A stretch of DNA of 64,000 bases from [Clostridium] aminophilum DSM 10710 (GCF_000711825.1 NZ_JONJ01000008.1:1-64000); one strand, 5' to 3'. Positions 17,063 to 26,427 are shown, counted from the first letter of the stretch. Program-made: numbers and translations. Notes: generated from the letters alone by a model not told the origin.

Positions 17063-17122
17063 TTCTTCACGAAAGGGTGAAGGAAGCTCCGCAGGAGACG
17101 GGAAACTGTGAGAGAAAAAAGT

Positions 17123-17176
17123 GCAATACAAAAACGGTAATGCAAAAACAGTAATACAAAAACAATGTAATACAGG
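17123..17176. repeat. 14-bp tandem repeats before the HPr gene
   Basis: Three units of 14 bp (GCAATACAAAAACG, GTAATGCAAAAACA, GTAATACAAAAACA) and a partial fourth, 30 bp before the HPr start. They may be curved A-tract DNA or an A-rich translation enhancer. Confidence 0.7.
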
Positions 17177-17204
17177 AATATTTCAGTCATGAAAGGACAA
17201 TACG

Positions 17205-17462
17205 ATGAAAACTTTTGATTACGTAATTCAGGACAACGACGGAATTCACGCAAGACCGGCCGGCGAGCTGACCAAGCTGTGCAAGACTTTCAGCAGCCTG
17301 ATCCAGATCAGCAAGGACGGCAAGACCGTAAAGGCAACCAAGATTCTCGGCATCATGTCTCTCGGCGCAACCAAAGGAAGCACCGTAACACTTTCTTTCG
17401 AGGGAGACGATGAGGAAGAGGCTTGTGCAGCCGTAAAGGACTTCCTTGAGAAGAATCTCTGA
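17205..17462 (+). CDS. HPr phosphocarrier, Ser46 replaced by Lys
   Basis: An 85-residue HPr that passes phosphate from enzyme I to EIIA domains through His15 (GIHARPAGEL). In place of the regulatory Ser46 (KSIMG in Bacillus HPr) it has Lys46 (VKATKILGIMSLG), so HPr kinase could not phosphorylate it and it should not act as CcpA co-regulator. It lies 244 bp behind fruA on the same strand and may serve mainly fructose uptake. GAAAGGA is 8 bases before the ATG. It could also be the general HPr of a species that lacks Ser46 control. Confidence 0.9.
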   Translation: MKTFDYVIQDNDGIHARPAGELTKLCKTFSSLIQISKDGKTVKATKILGIMSLGATKGSTVTLSFEGDDEEEACAAVKDFLEKNL

Positions 17463-17581
17463 TCGATGATTCCGGGATAGGCCAGGAACGCGGATCCGTC
17501 GGCTGACGGACACGCCGGAACGGGATGAAGGGCTCCGGCCCGCAGTTCCCGCACTATATTCGTATTATTCGTACTATATGG

Positions 17582-17619
17582 AAGGTTCGGACAGTGGAAA
17601 ACTGTCCGGACCTTTTTTT
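17582..17619 (+). terminator. intrinsic terminator after HPr
   Basis: AAGGTTCGGACAGT pairs with ACTGTCCGGACCTT (14 bp, one wobble), loop GGAAA, then seven T in total. The remaining 160 bp up to the TAXI gene is AT-rich with a doubled ATTTTATAAA (about 17700-17720) and no clear promoter. Confidence 0.88.
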
Positions 17620-17783
17620 CAAAAGGTATTCCTGCTGTTCATGGTTGTATCACGGTCGTTCACCCATCATTTTTCGCCGTTCGCCCAGAATAATTGAGTA
17701 TTTTATAAAAATTTTATAAACTTTAATCCGTAATCGTTATTTCTTAAACAAGAGGGGTTTGAGAAGCAATAAGGAGGGTATTC

Positions 17784-18830
17784 ATGAAGAAATTGTTCAA
17801 ATCGGCAATTTCCTGTGTCCTGCTTGCAGCAACTGTGGTTTCCATGTCAGGCTGCGGCGGCGCAGCATCATCTGCCGCAGCGAACGAGACGGCAGCAGAA
17901 GACACCAATGTCAAGCCGTCGAAAGTCGGAATCGATCGCCCACGTGAGTTTGTTACCGTAGCGACCGGTCCTACCAGTGGTATCTATTATCCGATCGGCG
18001 GAGCCATCGCAAAGGTTCTGAACAACGCAGGATATAAGACCAGTGCTCAGGCGACCGGCGCATCGGTCGAGAACATCAACCTGATCACACAGGATGACGC
18101 AGAGCTTGCCATTGCCATGCAGGATTCCGTTGTGCAGGCATATGAAGGTTTTGCTGCATTTGAAGGAAAGAAGAAAGACGATCTTCGCGCGGTCATGAGA
18201 CTTTGGCCGAACTATGTACAGCTGGTAACCGTTGAGGGAACCGGAATCAACAGCGTAGAGGACCTGAAGGGCAAGAGAGTCGGCGTCGGCGCTCCGAACT
18301 CGGGCGTAGAGCTGAACGCGAGAATGATCTATGAGGCATACGGAATGACTTACGAGGACAGTAACGTCGATTATCTGTCCTACGGTGAGGCCATCGACCA
18401 GATGAAGAACGGCCAGTGTGATGCGGCCTTCGTAACATCCGGTATTCCGAACTCCACCGTATCAGAGCTGGCATTCAGCTATGATATGAAGATCGTTCCG
18501 ATTAACGGCGAGGGCCGTGACCGCCTGATTGAGAAGTATCCGTTCTTCGCGGCGACTACCATTCCGGTGGGAACCTACGGCAACAATGAGGAGGTTGATA
18601 CAGTATTCGTATACAACATCCTTGTTGCAAACGCGCAGCTTTCCGATGATCTGGTATATGACATGCTCGACTGCATTTTCAATGATGTTGCTGCCATCAA
18701 GGCCAGCCACAACACTGCGGATAAGAACATTGACGTCACCTTCGGTGTCAATGATTTGAAGATTCCGCTGCACAACGGCGCGGCAAAATGGTGGAAAGAG
18801 CACGGATACGAGACACCGCTCAATCCGTAA
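17784..18830 (+). CDS. TAXI-family TRAP transporter solute-binding lipoprotein
   Basis: A 348-residue extracytoplasmic binding protein with a lipoprotein signal (lipobox VSMSGC, Cys24) and the TAXI family pattern: FVTVATGPTSGIYYPIGGAIAKVL, then ENINLITQDDAELAIAMQDSV and LKGKRVGVGAPNSGVELNAR. It should capture a carboxylate-type ligand and hand it to the fused permease two genes downstream. AAGGAGGG precedes the ATG by 6 bases. Ligand unknown (glutamate or other dicarboxylates have been shown for some relatives). Confidence 0.9.
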   Translation: MKKLFKSAISCVLLAATVVSMSGCGGAASSAAANETAAEDTNVKPSKVGIDRPREFVTVATGPTSGIYYPIGGAIAKVLNNAGYKTSAQATGASVENINLITQDDAELAIAMQDSVVQAYEGFAAFEGKKKDDLRAVMRLWPNYVQLVTVEGTGINSVEDLKGKRVGVGAPNSGVELNARMIYEAYGMTYEDSNVDYLSYGEAIDQMKNGQCDAAFVTSGIPNSTVSELAFSYDMKIVPINGEGRDRLIEKYPFFAATTIPVGTYGNNEEVDTVFVYNILVANAQLSDDLVYDMLDCIFNDVAAIKASHNTADKNIDVTFGVNDLKIPLHNGAAKWWKEHGYETPLNP

Positions 18831-18839
18831 GGAAGAGAT

Positions 18840-19340
18840 ATGAGATTCGATAAACATCTGAGACTTCAGGCAATGCTCGCGGCCGTGATGACCGCATTGG
18901 GACTGGCGCTGATTCCGGGCTCTTTCCTGCTCCGGAGATATTTCCCGGAGGAGGTTCTCATCTGTGAGAATCAGGAGACCGGCGAGATCTACGCCCAGAT
19001 TCCGATCCGGACGGGGGACAGCGTTGAGTTCCGGTGGATCCACTCTTTTGAGCATATTCCGTGGAATGAATACTATCGGGTTCGCGAGGACCGGACGTTT
19101 CTTCTGGAGACGATCTCGGTCGCGGGATTCGGAGCGGGCATTCCGGCGGAAATGGACGTGGACTACCGCTATGAGGACGGCCTGGTTTATATGGACAACA
19201 TCGGAAGCGTATTCGACCGATTCAACTTCTTCAGCTCGGATACGGCGCTGCAGTCCATTCAGGTGAATGAGAAGGAATGGATCAAAGGTTCCGACATGCC
19301 GTATCACGCAAAGGTGACGGTCTATGTCGGTGAAAAATGA
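18840..19340 (+). CDS. DUF1850 protein of the TAXI-TRAP operon
   Basis: A 166-residue protein with one N-terminal membrane segment (about 10-30) and an exported domain containing SVEFRWIHSFEHIPWNEYY, the typical DUF1850 core. Genes of this family regularly sit between the TAXI binding protein and the fused TRAP permease, as here (9 bp after the first, 52 bp before the second). A role as accessory subunit is inferred from that constant position; no activity is known to me. Confidence 0.78.
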   Translation: MRFDKHLRLQAMLAAVMTALGLALIPGSFLLRRYFPEEVLICENQETGEIYAQIPIRTGDSVEFRWIHSFEHIPWNEYYRVREDRTFLLETISVAGFGAGIPAEMDVDYRYEDGLVYMDNIGSVFDRFNFFSSDTALQSIQVNEKEWIKGSDMPYHAKVTVYVGEK

Positions 19341-19392
19341 AAACAGAATTCTCCGCCGGCGGTGAAGACACCGACCCGGACGGAGATCCTAC

Positions 19393-21423
19393 ATGAAGGA
19401 GGGTAAGGGTTTGAGCGATAATAAAATGAGCGCGAACCAGACTGCGGATGGAGCGGCGGAGACCGCACCGGCAGTGAATGAGCAGGAACTTCTCGAAAAG
19501 TTCGACAAGGAGAGCAAGACGAGAACATTTGTCTCCCCGGTGATGGATAAGCTTTTCAAGATCGTCTGCATGGTGATCACGATCTATCATCTGGTATTTG
19601 CAGCAGGTCTCTACACACCGGAGACACTGCGTCACAGAGCAATTCACGTGGCAATGATGCTGGTGCTTTCATTTGCCATGTATCCGGCAACCAAGAAGGC
19701 AAGCCGCAAGAAAATCGCATGGTATGACTGGATTCTGATCGCACTTTCGATCGTGACCGCCGTATACATGTATGTCAACTACAAGGCCATTGTAAACCGC
19801 GCGGGTGTTGTGAATCCGACCGACGTCATGATCGGTGCGATTCTGACCGTGCTGGTTCTGGAGGCAACCAGACGCGTATGCGGACTGGCTCTTCCGATCC
19901 TGTCCCTGATCTTCGTGTTCTACGCCCTGATGGGACGCAGAGCAGGTATGATTCCGGTCAACGTGCCGGGAATCTTCCTCCACAGAGGATACACTCTGCC
20001 GAAGATCTTCAGTAACTTTTACACCAACACCGAGGGTATCTTCGGTTCTTCCGTCAACGTAGCATCTACCTATATCTTCCTGTTCATCTGCTTTGGTGAG
20101 TTCATGAACAAGTGCGGAATGGGTAAGTTCTTCAATGACATTGCGACCGCACTTGCCGGATGGTCCAAGGGCGGCCCGGCAAAGGTAGCGATCATCGCTT
20201 CCGGTCTTCTCGGAATGATCAACGGTGCAGCCGTTGCCGTTGTTGTTACCACCGGTTCCTTCACCATCCCGCTGATGAAGCGCGAGGGTTATGACAAAGA
20301 GTTCTCCGGTGCGGTTGTTGCGACCGGTTCTGTCGGCGGACAGCTGATGCCGCCGGTAATGGGTGCTGCAGCATTTATCATGGCAGAGACTCTGGGAATC
20401 CAGTACAGCTCCCTGCTGATTTCTGCAGCGATCCCGGCTGTCATCTATTACATGGGTATTCTGTTCCAGATTCAGATGCGTGCTGACAAGCTGAAAATGA
20501 AGCCGACCCCGAAGGAAGAGCTGCCGAAGATCAGCGAGGTTATGAAGGAGTCCGGACATCTGGCAATTCCGATCATCTTCCTCGTATACATGCTGTTCTT
20601 CTCCGGCAAGACCGTTATCATGGCTGCGTTCTACTCCATCATCTGCACCATCGTGGTAGCACAGCTCAGAAAGAACACCAGAATGAGCCTGAACGACATT
20701 CTGGGCGCACTGCAGAAGAGTGCAACTTCCACGGTATCCGTAGCGATTGCCTGCGCCTGCGTAGGATGTATCGTCGGCGTATGCTCCATCACCGGATTTG
20801 CACTGAACCTGGCAAATGCCATCGTTATGATCGGCGGAAAGAGCCTGCTGTTCACTCTGGTATTCTCCATGATTACCTGTATGATCCTCGGCATGGGACT
20901 TCCGTCCATTCCGTCCTACATCATCACTTCCACCGTTGCCGCTCCGGCTCTGGTACAGCTCGGTATCCCGGCAATCGCAGCCCACATGTTCTGCTTCTAC
21001 TTCGCGATGTTTGCAAACCTGACACCGCCGGTAGCACTGGCATCGTTTGCGGCGGCAGGTATCTCCGGCGGCGATCCGATGAAGACCGGATGGGCATCCG
21101 TAAAACTGGCACTTGCAGGATTTATCCTTCCGTACATGTTCGTTTACAACACAGAGCTTCTGCTGCTTGATACCCCGATTGCAACAGGCCTGCGTGTAGC
21201 GATTACCGCGATCATCGGCGTATTCCTGATCTCGGTTGCGGTTGAGGGCTTCCTCTATGCAAATGTCAATGTGGTTCTCCGTGCAGCGGCTCTCGTCGGT
21301 GCGTACCTGCTGATCGATTCCGGTATGGTTACCGACCTTATCGGCGTAGCGATCGCCGTTGTTCTCTTTGTGGTTCAGAAGGGAATCCAGAAGAAGAACG
21401 GTATCACACCGACTGCGGCGTAA
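19393..21423 (+). CDS. TRAP transporter fused permease (small plus large subunit)
   Basis: A 676-residue membrane protein joining the 4-helix DctQ-like part (about 60-190) and the 12-helix DctM-like part (GRRAGMIPVNVPGIFLHRGY onward; GSVGGQLMPPVMGAAAFIMA, MILGMGLPSIPSYII, ANLTPPVALASFAAAGISGG). It drives Na+-linked uptake of the ligand delivered by the TAXI protein. ATG at 19393 has GGAG 8-12 bases before it; a TTG at 19411 with a better AAGGAGGG is also possible and would shorten the N-terminus by six residues. Confidence 0.92.
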   Translation: MKEGKGLSDNKMSANQTADGAAETAPAVNEQELLEKFDKESKTRTFVSPVMDKLFKIVCMVITIYHLVFAAGLYTPETLRHRAIHVAMMLVLSFAMYPATKKASRKKIAWYDWILIALSIVTAVYMYVNYKAIVNRAGVVNPTDVMIGAILTVLVLEATRRVCGLALPILSLIFVFYALMGRRAGMIPVNVPGIFLHRGYTLPKIFSNFYTNTEGIFGSSVNVASTYIFLFICFGEFMNKCGMGKFFNDIATALAGWSKGGPAKVAIIASGLLGMINGAAVAVVVTTGSFTIPLMKREGYDKEFSGAVVATGSVGGQLMPPVMGAAAFIMAETLGIQYSSLLISAAIPAVIYYMGILFQIQMRADKLKMKPTPKEELPKISEVMKESGHLAIPIIFLVYMLFFSGKTVIMAAFYSIICTIVVAQLRKNTRMSLNDILGALQKSATSTVSVAIACACVGCIVGVCSITGFALNLANAIVMIGGKSLLFTLVFSMITCMILGMGLPSIPSYIITSTVAAPALVQLGIPAIAAHMFCFYFAMFANLTPPVALASFAAAGISGGDPMKTGWASVKLALAGFILPYMFVYNTELLLLDTPIATGLRVAITAIIGVFLISVAVEGFLYANVNVVLRAAALVGAYLLIDSGMVTDLIGVAIAVVLFVVQKGIQKKNGITPTAA

Positions 21424-21514
21424 GATAAGACCTTAAGACATGATTTTCAGACATGATTGATATGCAGCCATGGCCTGCCGGAGAAATATGTTCCGGCAGG
21501 CTGTGACCGGATCC

Positions 21515-21549
21515 GCAGCCTCGCATCACCGGATGCGGGGCTGCTTTTT
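21515..21549 (+). terminator. intrinsic terminator of the TAXI-TRAP operon
   Basis: GCAGCCTCGCATC pairs with GATGCGGGGCTGC, loop ACCG, then TTTTT. A second hairpin (CCTGCCGGA/TCCGGCAGG, 21473-21500) without T-run precedes it. Confidence 0.85.
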
Positions 21550-21625
21550 CGTTATACAGGAAAGCACCTCACATTTCCTGTGAAATGAAAAATGCTCTGC
21601 GGGACTGCGCACACCGCATGAACGG

Positions 21626-21735
21626 CAGATGTCACCTTGCGGTGACCAGCGGCGGCGCGCCCAGTTCGCAAGCACCCTTTCAGGAGCGAGAGGGTGGGGA
21701 GCCGAAGTCCGCTTGCGGACTTTGCGCCGCCGTCA
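21626..21735 (+). repeat. dispersed two-hairpin element, copy B
   Basis: The fullest copy. GTCACC-TTGC-GGTGAC is followed by an outer stem GGCGGCGC (21651) / GCGCCGCC (21724) that encloses CACCCT...AGGGTG and GTCCGC-TT-GCGGAC. It fills most of the 392-bp gap before the LytS-type kinase gene. The remaining part holds a TATAAT at 21777-21782 that may be the kinase promoter -10. Confidence 0.65.
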
Positions 21736-21815
21736 CGTTCGAGCGTAAATGCTCGCGTGGTTCGCGGCTTATGTAGTATAATGATTTCCAGAAATGAGAT
21801 GGAAGGAGACGGTGA

Positions 21816-23648
21816 ATGGATTACGAGGTTTTCATGAGCCTTCTGATGAATATATCGATCCTCGTGCTGATTGCGGAGGGAATGACGAGTCTTCCGGTTT
21901 TCCGGAGAATTCTTGCCGGTGAACTGTACGGGGGCCTGGTTGAGGGACGTTTTTCCGGGAAAAGGAAGGCGGAGCCGGCAGAGGAACGGCGCAGTGAGGG
22001 CGAACCCGCGCAGGGCGAAAGTACGGCCGCCTTTCGCATGGTCCGGGGCATTCTGCTCGGCGTCTGCTTCGGCCTGTTCTGCATCGTCTCGGACTGCATC
22101 GGCGTTCAGATGAATGGTTCGATTCCGAATGCCCGTGTGATCGGCATCCTTTCCGCCGGCATCCTCGGAGGACCGGAGGCGGGAATCCTGACCTCACTGA
22201 TCGCGGCACTCCACCGCTATCTGGTCTTTCCACAGCGGGCAAGCACCCTTGCGTGCATTGCGGCGACATTTATTCAGGGGGGCATCGGCGCGGCTCTCGG
22301 AGAAATGATCCGCCACGGGAAAATGAAGAGCCAGATGAGGGCGGTCGTTTTGTTTTTTACGGCATTTGTATCCGGTCTGATTCATCTGATTCTGGTCTAC
22401 GCGCTGGTGGAAGACCGTATGACAGCCGTGGAGATCGTTCGATCCGTGATGATTCCGATGCTGATCATGAATTCGCTCGGGATCATGATTTTCTTCGGCG
22501 TATTCAACTCCGCCATGCGGCAGTCGGATCTCGAAGCGGCGGCGAAAGTCAGCAATGCCCTGCGCATTGCCGAACAGTGCGCACCGTTTCTCCGGAACGG
22601 GCTGGAGGCGGACGGAAGCGCGGATGAGATTGTGAACATTATCCGGAATGAGGAGCCGGCCTGTGAGGGCGCGGCGATCGTGAAGGATTTCCGTTTTCTT
22701 GCCAGAAGCGGGGAGTTCGGCGGAATTACCCTGAATGAGGACAACTATCCGAGACTTCTGATGGCGGCAAAGACTTATAAGAATACGAGAATCAGCCATG
22801 TTCCGGTACCGGAGGACGCATTTTATCCGCTCTACGGCAAAAGCCTGATCATGGCCGCACCGATTCAGCCGGATGAGGCGAACTGCTATATTCTGGTTAT
22901 GCTGTTCCGGCGCGGCGTGCAGTTCATGAAGGCGGATGAGGAAGTCATCGGCGGACTGGCGCATTTTCTGACTTCCCAGCTTCAGCTGGCGAAGATGGAG
23001 CACCAGAAGGATGAGCTGCAGAGAGCGGAATACCGCGCGCTGCAGTCCCAGATCAATCCGCATTTTCTCTTCAATGCGCTGAACACGATCTCCTGTTTCT
23101 GCAGGGAAAAGCCGGACCGCGCGAGAGAACTTCTCCAGTCGCTGAGTTCGTATTTCCGGAATATGCTGACGGACAGCAATAAAAAGGTTACACTGGAAAA
23201 GGAAATGGAGCATGTGGAGGCGTATCTGGAACTTGAGAAGGCGCGGTTCGAGGAGCGGCTGATCGTGGACATCGAAGCGGAGCCGCAGGACTGTGTCTGC
23301 CGGGTGCCGAATCTGATCCTTCAGCCGATCGTGGAAAATGCCGTGCATCACGGCGCCATGCAGCGAGAGGTCGGCCGGGTATCCATCCGGATTCACCGGG
23401 AAGAGATCAGTACCCTGATCGATGTGGAGGACAACGGGCCCGGGATTCCGCAGTATGTTCTGGATCGGCTTCACGGAGCCGAGACGGAGAGCTTTAAGAG
23501 TATCGGCATCGGAATGCTGAACGTGCAGGAACGGCTTCGGGCTGTTTACGGCAAGGCGGCGGGCATGCAGATTCTGACCGGAGAGAGCGGAACAACAGTG
23601 CGCCTGGTGCTGCCCAATAATCTAAAGACGGAGGAGGATTCGGAATGA
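21816..23648 (+). CDS. LytS/BtsS-type sensor histidine kinase
   Basis: A 610-residue membrane kinase. The N-terminal half carries the 5TM-LytS sensor (LGVCFGLFCIVSDCIGVQ, RVIGILSAGILGGPEAGIL, LIAALHRYL), interrupted after helix 1 by a charged insertion at about 45-70. A GAF-like segment (about 240-375) precedes the His_kinase domain (LQSQINPHFLFNALNTI, His416) and the HATPase domain (IVENAVHHG, VEDNGPGIP, GIGMLNVQERL). It shares four bases (ATGA) with the regulator gene. LytS-type pairs in E. coli (BtsSR) sense pyruvate and switch on a CstA-type carrier; the CstA homologue downstream suggests the same here. Confidence 0.9.
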   Translation: MDYEVFMSLLMNISILVLIAEGMTSLPVFRRILAGELYGGLVEGRFSGKRKAEPAEERRSEGEPAQGESTAAFRMVRGILLGVCFGLFCIVSDCIGVQMNGSIPNARVIGILSAGILGGPEAGILTSLIAALHRYLVFPQRASTLACIAATFIQGGIGAALGEMIRHGKMKSQMRAVVLFFTAFVSGLIHLILVYALVEDRMTAVEIVRSVMIPMLIMNSLGIMIFFGVFNSAMRQSDLEAAAKVSNALRIAEQCAPFLRNGLEADGSADEIVNIIRNEEPACEGAAIVKDFRFLARSGEFGGITLNEDNYPRLLMAAKTYKNTRISHVPVPEDAFYPLYGKSLIMAAPIQPDEANCYILVMLFRRGVQFMKADEEVIGGLAHFLTSQLQLAKMEHQKDELQRAEYRALQSQINPHFLFNALNTISCFCREKPDRARELLQSLSSYFRNMLTDSNKKVTLEKEMEHVEAYLELEKARFEERLIVDIEAEPQDCVCRVPNLILQPIVENAVHHGAMQREVGRVSIRIHREEISTLIDVEDNGPGIPQYVLDRLHGAETESFKSIGIGMLNVQERLRAVYGKAAGMQILTGESGTTVRLVLPNNLKTEEDSE

Positions 23649-24442
23649 AAATCGCAGTAGTGGATGATGAGAGACCGGCAAGAAGCGAGCTGATCTGGCT
23701 TCTTCAGCAGTGTGAGCCGGATGCGGAGATACAGGAGGCATCGACTGCGGACGCATTTCTGAAACTGCTGGAAGAGGATCATTTTGACGTCTGCTTCGTC
23801 GATATCAATCTGAATGGGGCAAACGGGACCACCCTCGCGTCCATGGTCCGCTCCAAGGCGCCGGATACCAAGATCGTCTTTGCGACGGCATACCGGGAGT
23901 TTGCGGTAAAAGCGTTTGAACTCGGGGCGCTCGACTATGTTCTGAAACCGTTTGATCTCGAACGGATCCGCAAGACCATGGAACGCGTCCGCAACTGGCG
24001 AAATCCTTCGGTTTCGGCGAATTCCTCCGCGTCGGGCACGGACGGAAACCATGCGGCGGAGACGGAGACGACGGCGGGCGGTGACCGCGGCCACGAGATT
24101 CTGGCGGAAAAACCGGACAGTATCCTCCTGACGCTTGGGACCGGTTTCAGAATTGTGGAAGTGAAGGATATCATCTATATTGAGGCGCAGAACCGACAGT
24201 GCCTGGTCCACACGAAGAACGGTTCCTTTGAACAGAAGGAAACCCTCGGGTATTATGAGCAGAAGCTTGCAAGACACCGGTTTTTCCGCATCCATAAGAG
24301 CTATATGATCAACCTTGACCGGCTCGAGGAGATGGTGCCGGGGTACAACAACGGCTACAGCGTCCGCATGAAGGGAAGGGACGAGCAGCTCCCCATCGGC
24401 CGGACCCAGCTGAAAGACTTCCGGAGCCTGTTTGGAAAATAA
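23645..24442 (+). CDS. LytTR-family response regulator
   Basis: A 265-residue regulator: receiver domain 1-120 with Asp7/Asp8, phospho-acceptor Asp53 (CFVDINLNG) and Lys in VLKPFD; a low-complexity Ser/Thr/Gly linker at about 116-150; C-terminal LytTR DNA-binding domain (DIIYIEAQNRQCLVHT, RFFRIHKSYMINLDRLEEM, LPIGRTQLKDF). Paired with the kinase by overlap. Likely target is the carrier gene 360 bp downstream, perhaps also the TRAP operon upstream. Confidence 0.93.
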   Translation: MKIAVVDDERPARSELIWLLQQCEPDAEIQEASTADAFLKLLEEDHFDVCFVDINLNGANGTTLASMVRSKAPDTKIVFATAYREFAVKAFELGALDYVLKPFDLERIRKTMERVRNWRNPSVSANSSASGTDGNHAAETETTAGGDRGHEILAEKPDSILLTLGTGFRIVEVKDIIYIEAQNRQCLVHTKNGSFEQKETLGYYEQKLARHRFFRIHKSYMINLDRLEEMVPGYNNGYSVRMKGRDEQLPIGRTQLKDFRSLFGK

Positions 24443-24501
24443 CGATACATACTAAAAAACAACAGATAAAAGCATAAAAATAAGAATATAACGTACAGAG
24501 G

Positions 24502-24545
24502 ATTGTGCGGGATGCGTCGAAAAACGACGTATTCCGCACAATTTT
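24502..24545 (+). terminator. hairpin terminator after the kinase/regulator pair
   Basis: An 18-bp stem (ATTGTGCGGGATGCGTCG with two wobbles), loop AAAAA, then TTTTG. It separates the two-component genes from the CstA gene. Confidence 0.75.
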
Positions 24546-24699
24546 GTCGTAATAAGAAAAAAGCGCAGAAGAACCGCTGCCGGAAGACGGAGAAAGCAAG
24601 GATATACGTGGATATACAGGGATTGTCACGCATTCCGATAAACTGGGAGGACAGACAGGAATTATTATGATAATTATGATAAAAAAACGGAATATACAG

Positions 24700-24727
24700 T
24701 TGAAAACGGTTTCGCCGGGAATATAAT
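24700..24727 (+). promoter_or_regulatory. promoter of the CstA carrier gene
   Basis: TTGAAA (24700-24705), 16-base spacer, TATAAT (24722-24727); predicted start about 24734. ACAGTTGAA, which resembles a LytTR half-site, overlaps the -35, so control by the neighbouring LytTR regulator is plausible, although no second well-spaced site was found. Confidence 0.6.
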
Positions 24728-24800
24728 TAAGGTAATAACAGGCAATCGCCGACCCGGGGGTGCAGGGTCGACAGGGCGAATACTACAGGAGGGGAATAGT

Positions 24801-26294
24801 ATGATAAGCTTTGTTATTTGTTTATGTTTACTTATTGGCGGATACTTCACCTACGGCAAACTTGTCGATAACACCTTCGGACCGGATGATCGTGAGACAC
24901 CGGCCGTTGCAATCAATGACGGTGTTGACTACGTTGTAATGCCGCAGTGGAAGCTTTTCCTGGTTCAGCTGCTTAACATTGCCGGCCTCGGCCCGATCTT
25001 CGGCGCACTTCAGGGTGCACTTTGGGGCCCGATCGTATTTCTCTGGATCACCTTTGGTACGATCTTTGCCGGTGCCGTTCACGATTATTTCTCCGGTATG
25101 CTCAGTGAGAGAAATAACGGCGCATCCATCGCCGAAGTTACCGGTAAATATCTCGGCGACAGGATGAAGGCAGTCATGAGAGTATTCTCCGTTGTTCTTC
25201 TGGTCATGGTAGGTACGGTATTTGCAGTAGGACCGGCAGGACTTCTGGTTAAGCTTCTCGGCGAAAAGGGTGTGACAGGACCGTTTGCGAATACCGCGGT
25301 ATGGCTTGCCATCATTCTTGCGTACTATTTCATCGCAACCTTTATCTCCATTGATAAGATCATCGGTAAGATTTATCCGCTGTTCGGTATCTGCCTGATC
25401 GTGATGGCAGTCGGCGTTGCAATCGGAATGCCGATGAACGGATTCCACACACCGGAGATCTGGACAAACTTCTACAGCATGCATCCGGCAGGCACACCGG
25501 TATGGTCCTTCATGTTCATTACCGTAGCCTGCGGCGCAATCTCCGGCTTCCATTCCACACAGTCTCCGCTGATGGCAAGATGCCTGAAGTCAGAGAGACA
25601 GGGTCATTTTGTATTCTACGGTGCCATGGTGGCAGAGGGTGTCATCGCACTTGTATGGGCGGCGGCAGGATGTTCGATCTATGCGGTCACCGATGGACTG
25701 AATACCGGACTTTCCGAAGCTCTCGGCGCAGGACAGTCTGCAGCAATCTATGATGTCTGCGTAAAGACCATGGGCTCTCTCGGTGTTATCCTTGCCATGC
25801 TCGGCGTTATCGCATGTCCGATTACTTCCGGTGATACCGCATTCCGTTCCGCAAGACTGACTCTTGCCGACTGGATGGGCCTGGATCAGGGTTCCTATGT
25901 CAACCGACTGAAGCTCTGCGTTCCGCTGCTCGGCTGCGGCGCATTCCTCGGATTCGGAAACTCCTTCGGACTCTTCTCTTACCAGGTTATCTGGAGATAT
26001 TTCTCCTGGACCAACCAGACACTGGCCATGCTTGTTCTCTGGTCTGCATCCATGTATCTGGCTTCCGAGAAGAAGAATTTCTGGATCACTGCGGTTCCGG
26101 CAACCTTTATGTCCGCAGTATCCGCAACATACTTCAGCATGGCTCCGGAGTGCCTTGGCCTGATTCCGTTCTTTAAGAACAATGCGTCCTTTGCATATCC
26201 GTTCGGAATTGTGGTTGCTGCCGTATTCCTGGGACTGTTCATGAAGGCGTCTGCAAAGCACAGACAGTTCGGAGGAACGAAAACTGCCGCATGA
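24801..26294 (+). CDS. CstA/BtsT-family carbon starvation carrier
   Basis: A 497-residue polytopic protein of the CstA family (peptide or pyruvate/H+ symporters). Marks: GPIFGALQGALWGPIVFLWI, GAVHDYFSGMLSERNNGASI, SGFHSTQSPLMARC, CPITSGDTAFRSARL and FSYQVIWRYFSWTNQTLA. It is the short form of about 500 residues found in Firmicutes rather than the 700-residue E. coli CstA. AGGAGGGGA precedes the ATG. Its place behind a LytS/LytTR pair supports a pyruvate or related overflow-acid substrate. Confidence 0.92.
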   Translation: MISFVICLCLLIGGYFTYGKLVDNTFGPDDRETPAVAINDGVDYVVMPQWKLFLVQLLNIAGLGPIFGALQGALWGPIVFLWITFGTIFAGAVHDYFSGMLSERNNGASIAEVTGKYLGDRMKAVMRVFSVVLLVMVGTVFAVGPAGLLVKLLGEKGVTGPFANTAVWLAIILAYYFIATFISIDKIIGKIYPLFGICLIVMAVGVAIGMPMNGFHTPEIWTNFYSMHPAGTPVWSFMFITVACGAISGFHSTQSPLMARCLKSERQGHFVFYGAMVAEGVIALVWAAAGCSIYAVTDGLNTGLSEALGAGQSAAIYDVCVKTMGSLGVILAMLGVIACPITSGDTAFRSARLTLADWMGLDQGSYVNRLKLCVPLLGCGAFLGFGNSFGLFSYQVIWRYFSWTNQTLAMLVLWSASMYLASEKKNFWITAVPATFMSAVSATYFSMAPECLGLIPFFKNNASFAYPFGIVVAAVFLGLFMKASAKHRQFGGTKTAA

Positions 26295-26397
26295 TCACTG
26301 CGCAGGATTCGCCATCTCGCACCGGATGACGGTTAAAATCCGATCACAGAAAGCTACAGTTTTACAAACAAACATCGTTCTCTGACAGAGAACCGAC

Positions 26398-26427
26398 AGG
26401 GCGGACGGAGTTTTCTTCATCCGCCCT
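26398..26427 (+). terminator. hairpin after the CstA gene
   Basis: AGGGCGGACGGAG pairs with CTTCATCCGCCCT (12 of 13 positions) around TTTT; the following T-run is poor. The rest of 26295-26654 is GC-rich without a promoter or gene that I can support. Confidence 0.5.

Noticed and set aside
24660-24715. A proper LytTR direct-repeat site before the CstA gene
   Set aside because: ACAGTTGAA and ACGGTTTCG are only 10 bp apart and the second is a poor match; the family needs two sites about 21 bp apart, so only a weak note is kept in the promoter entry.
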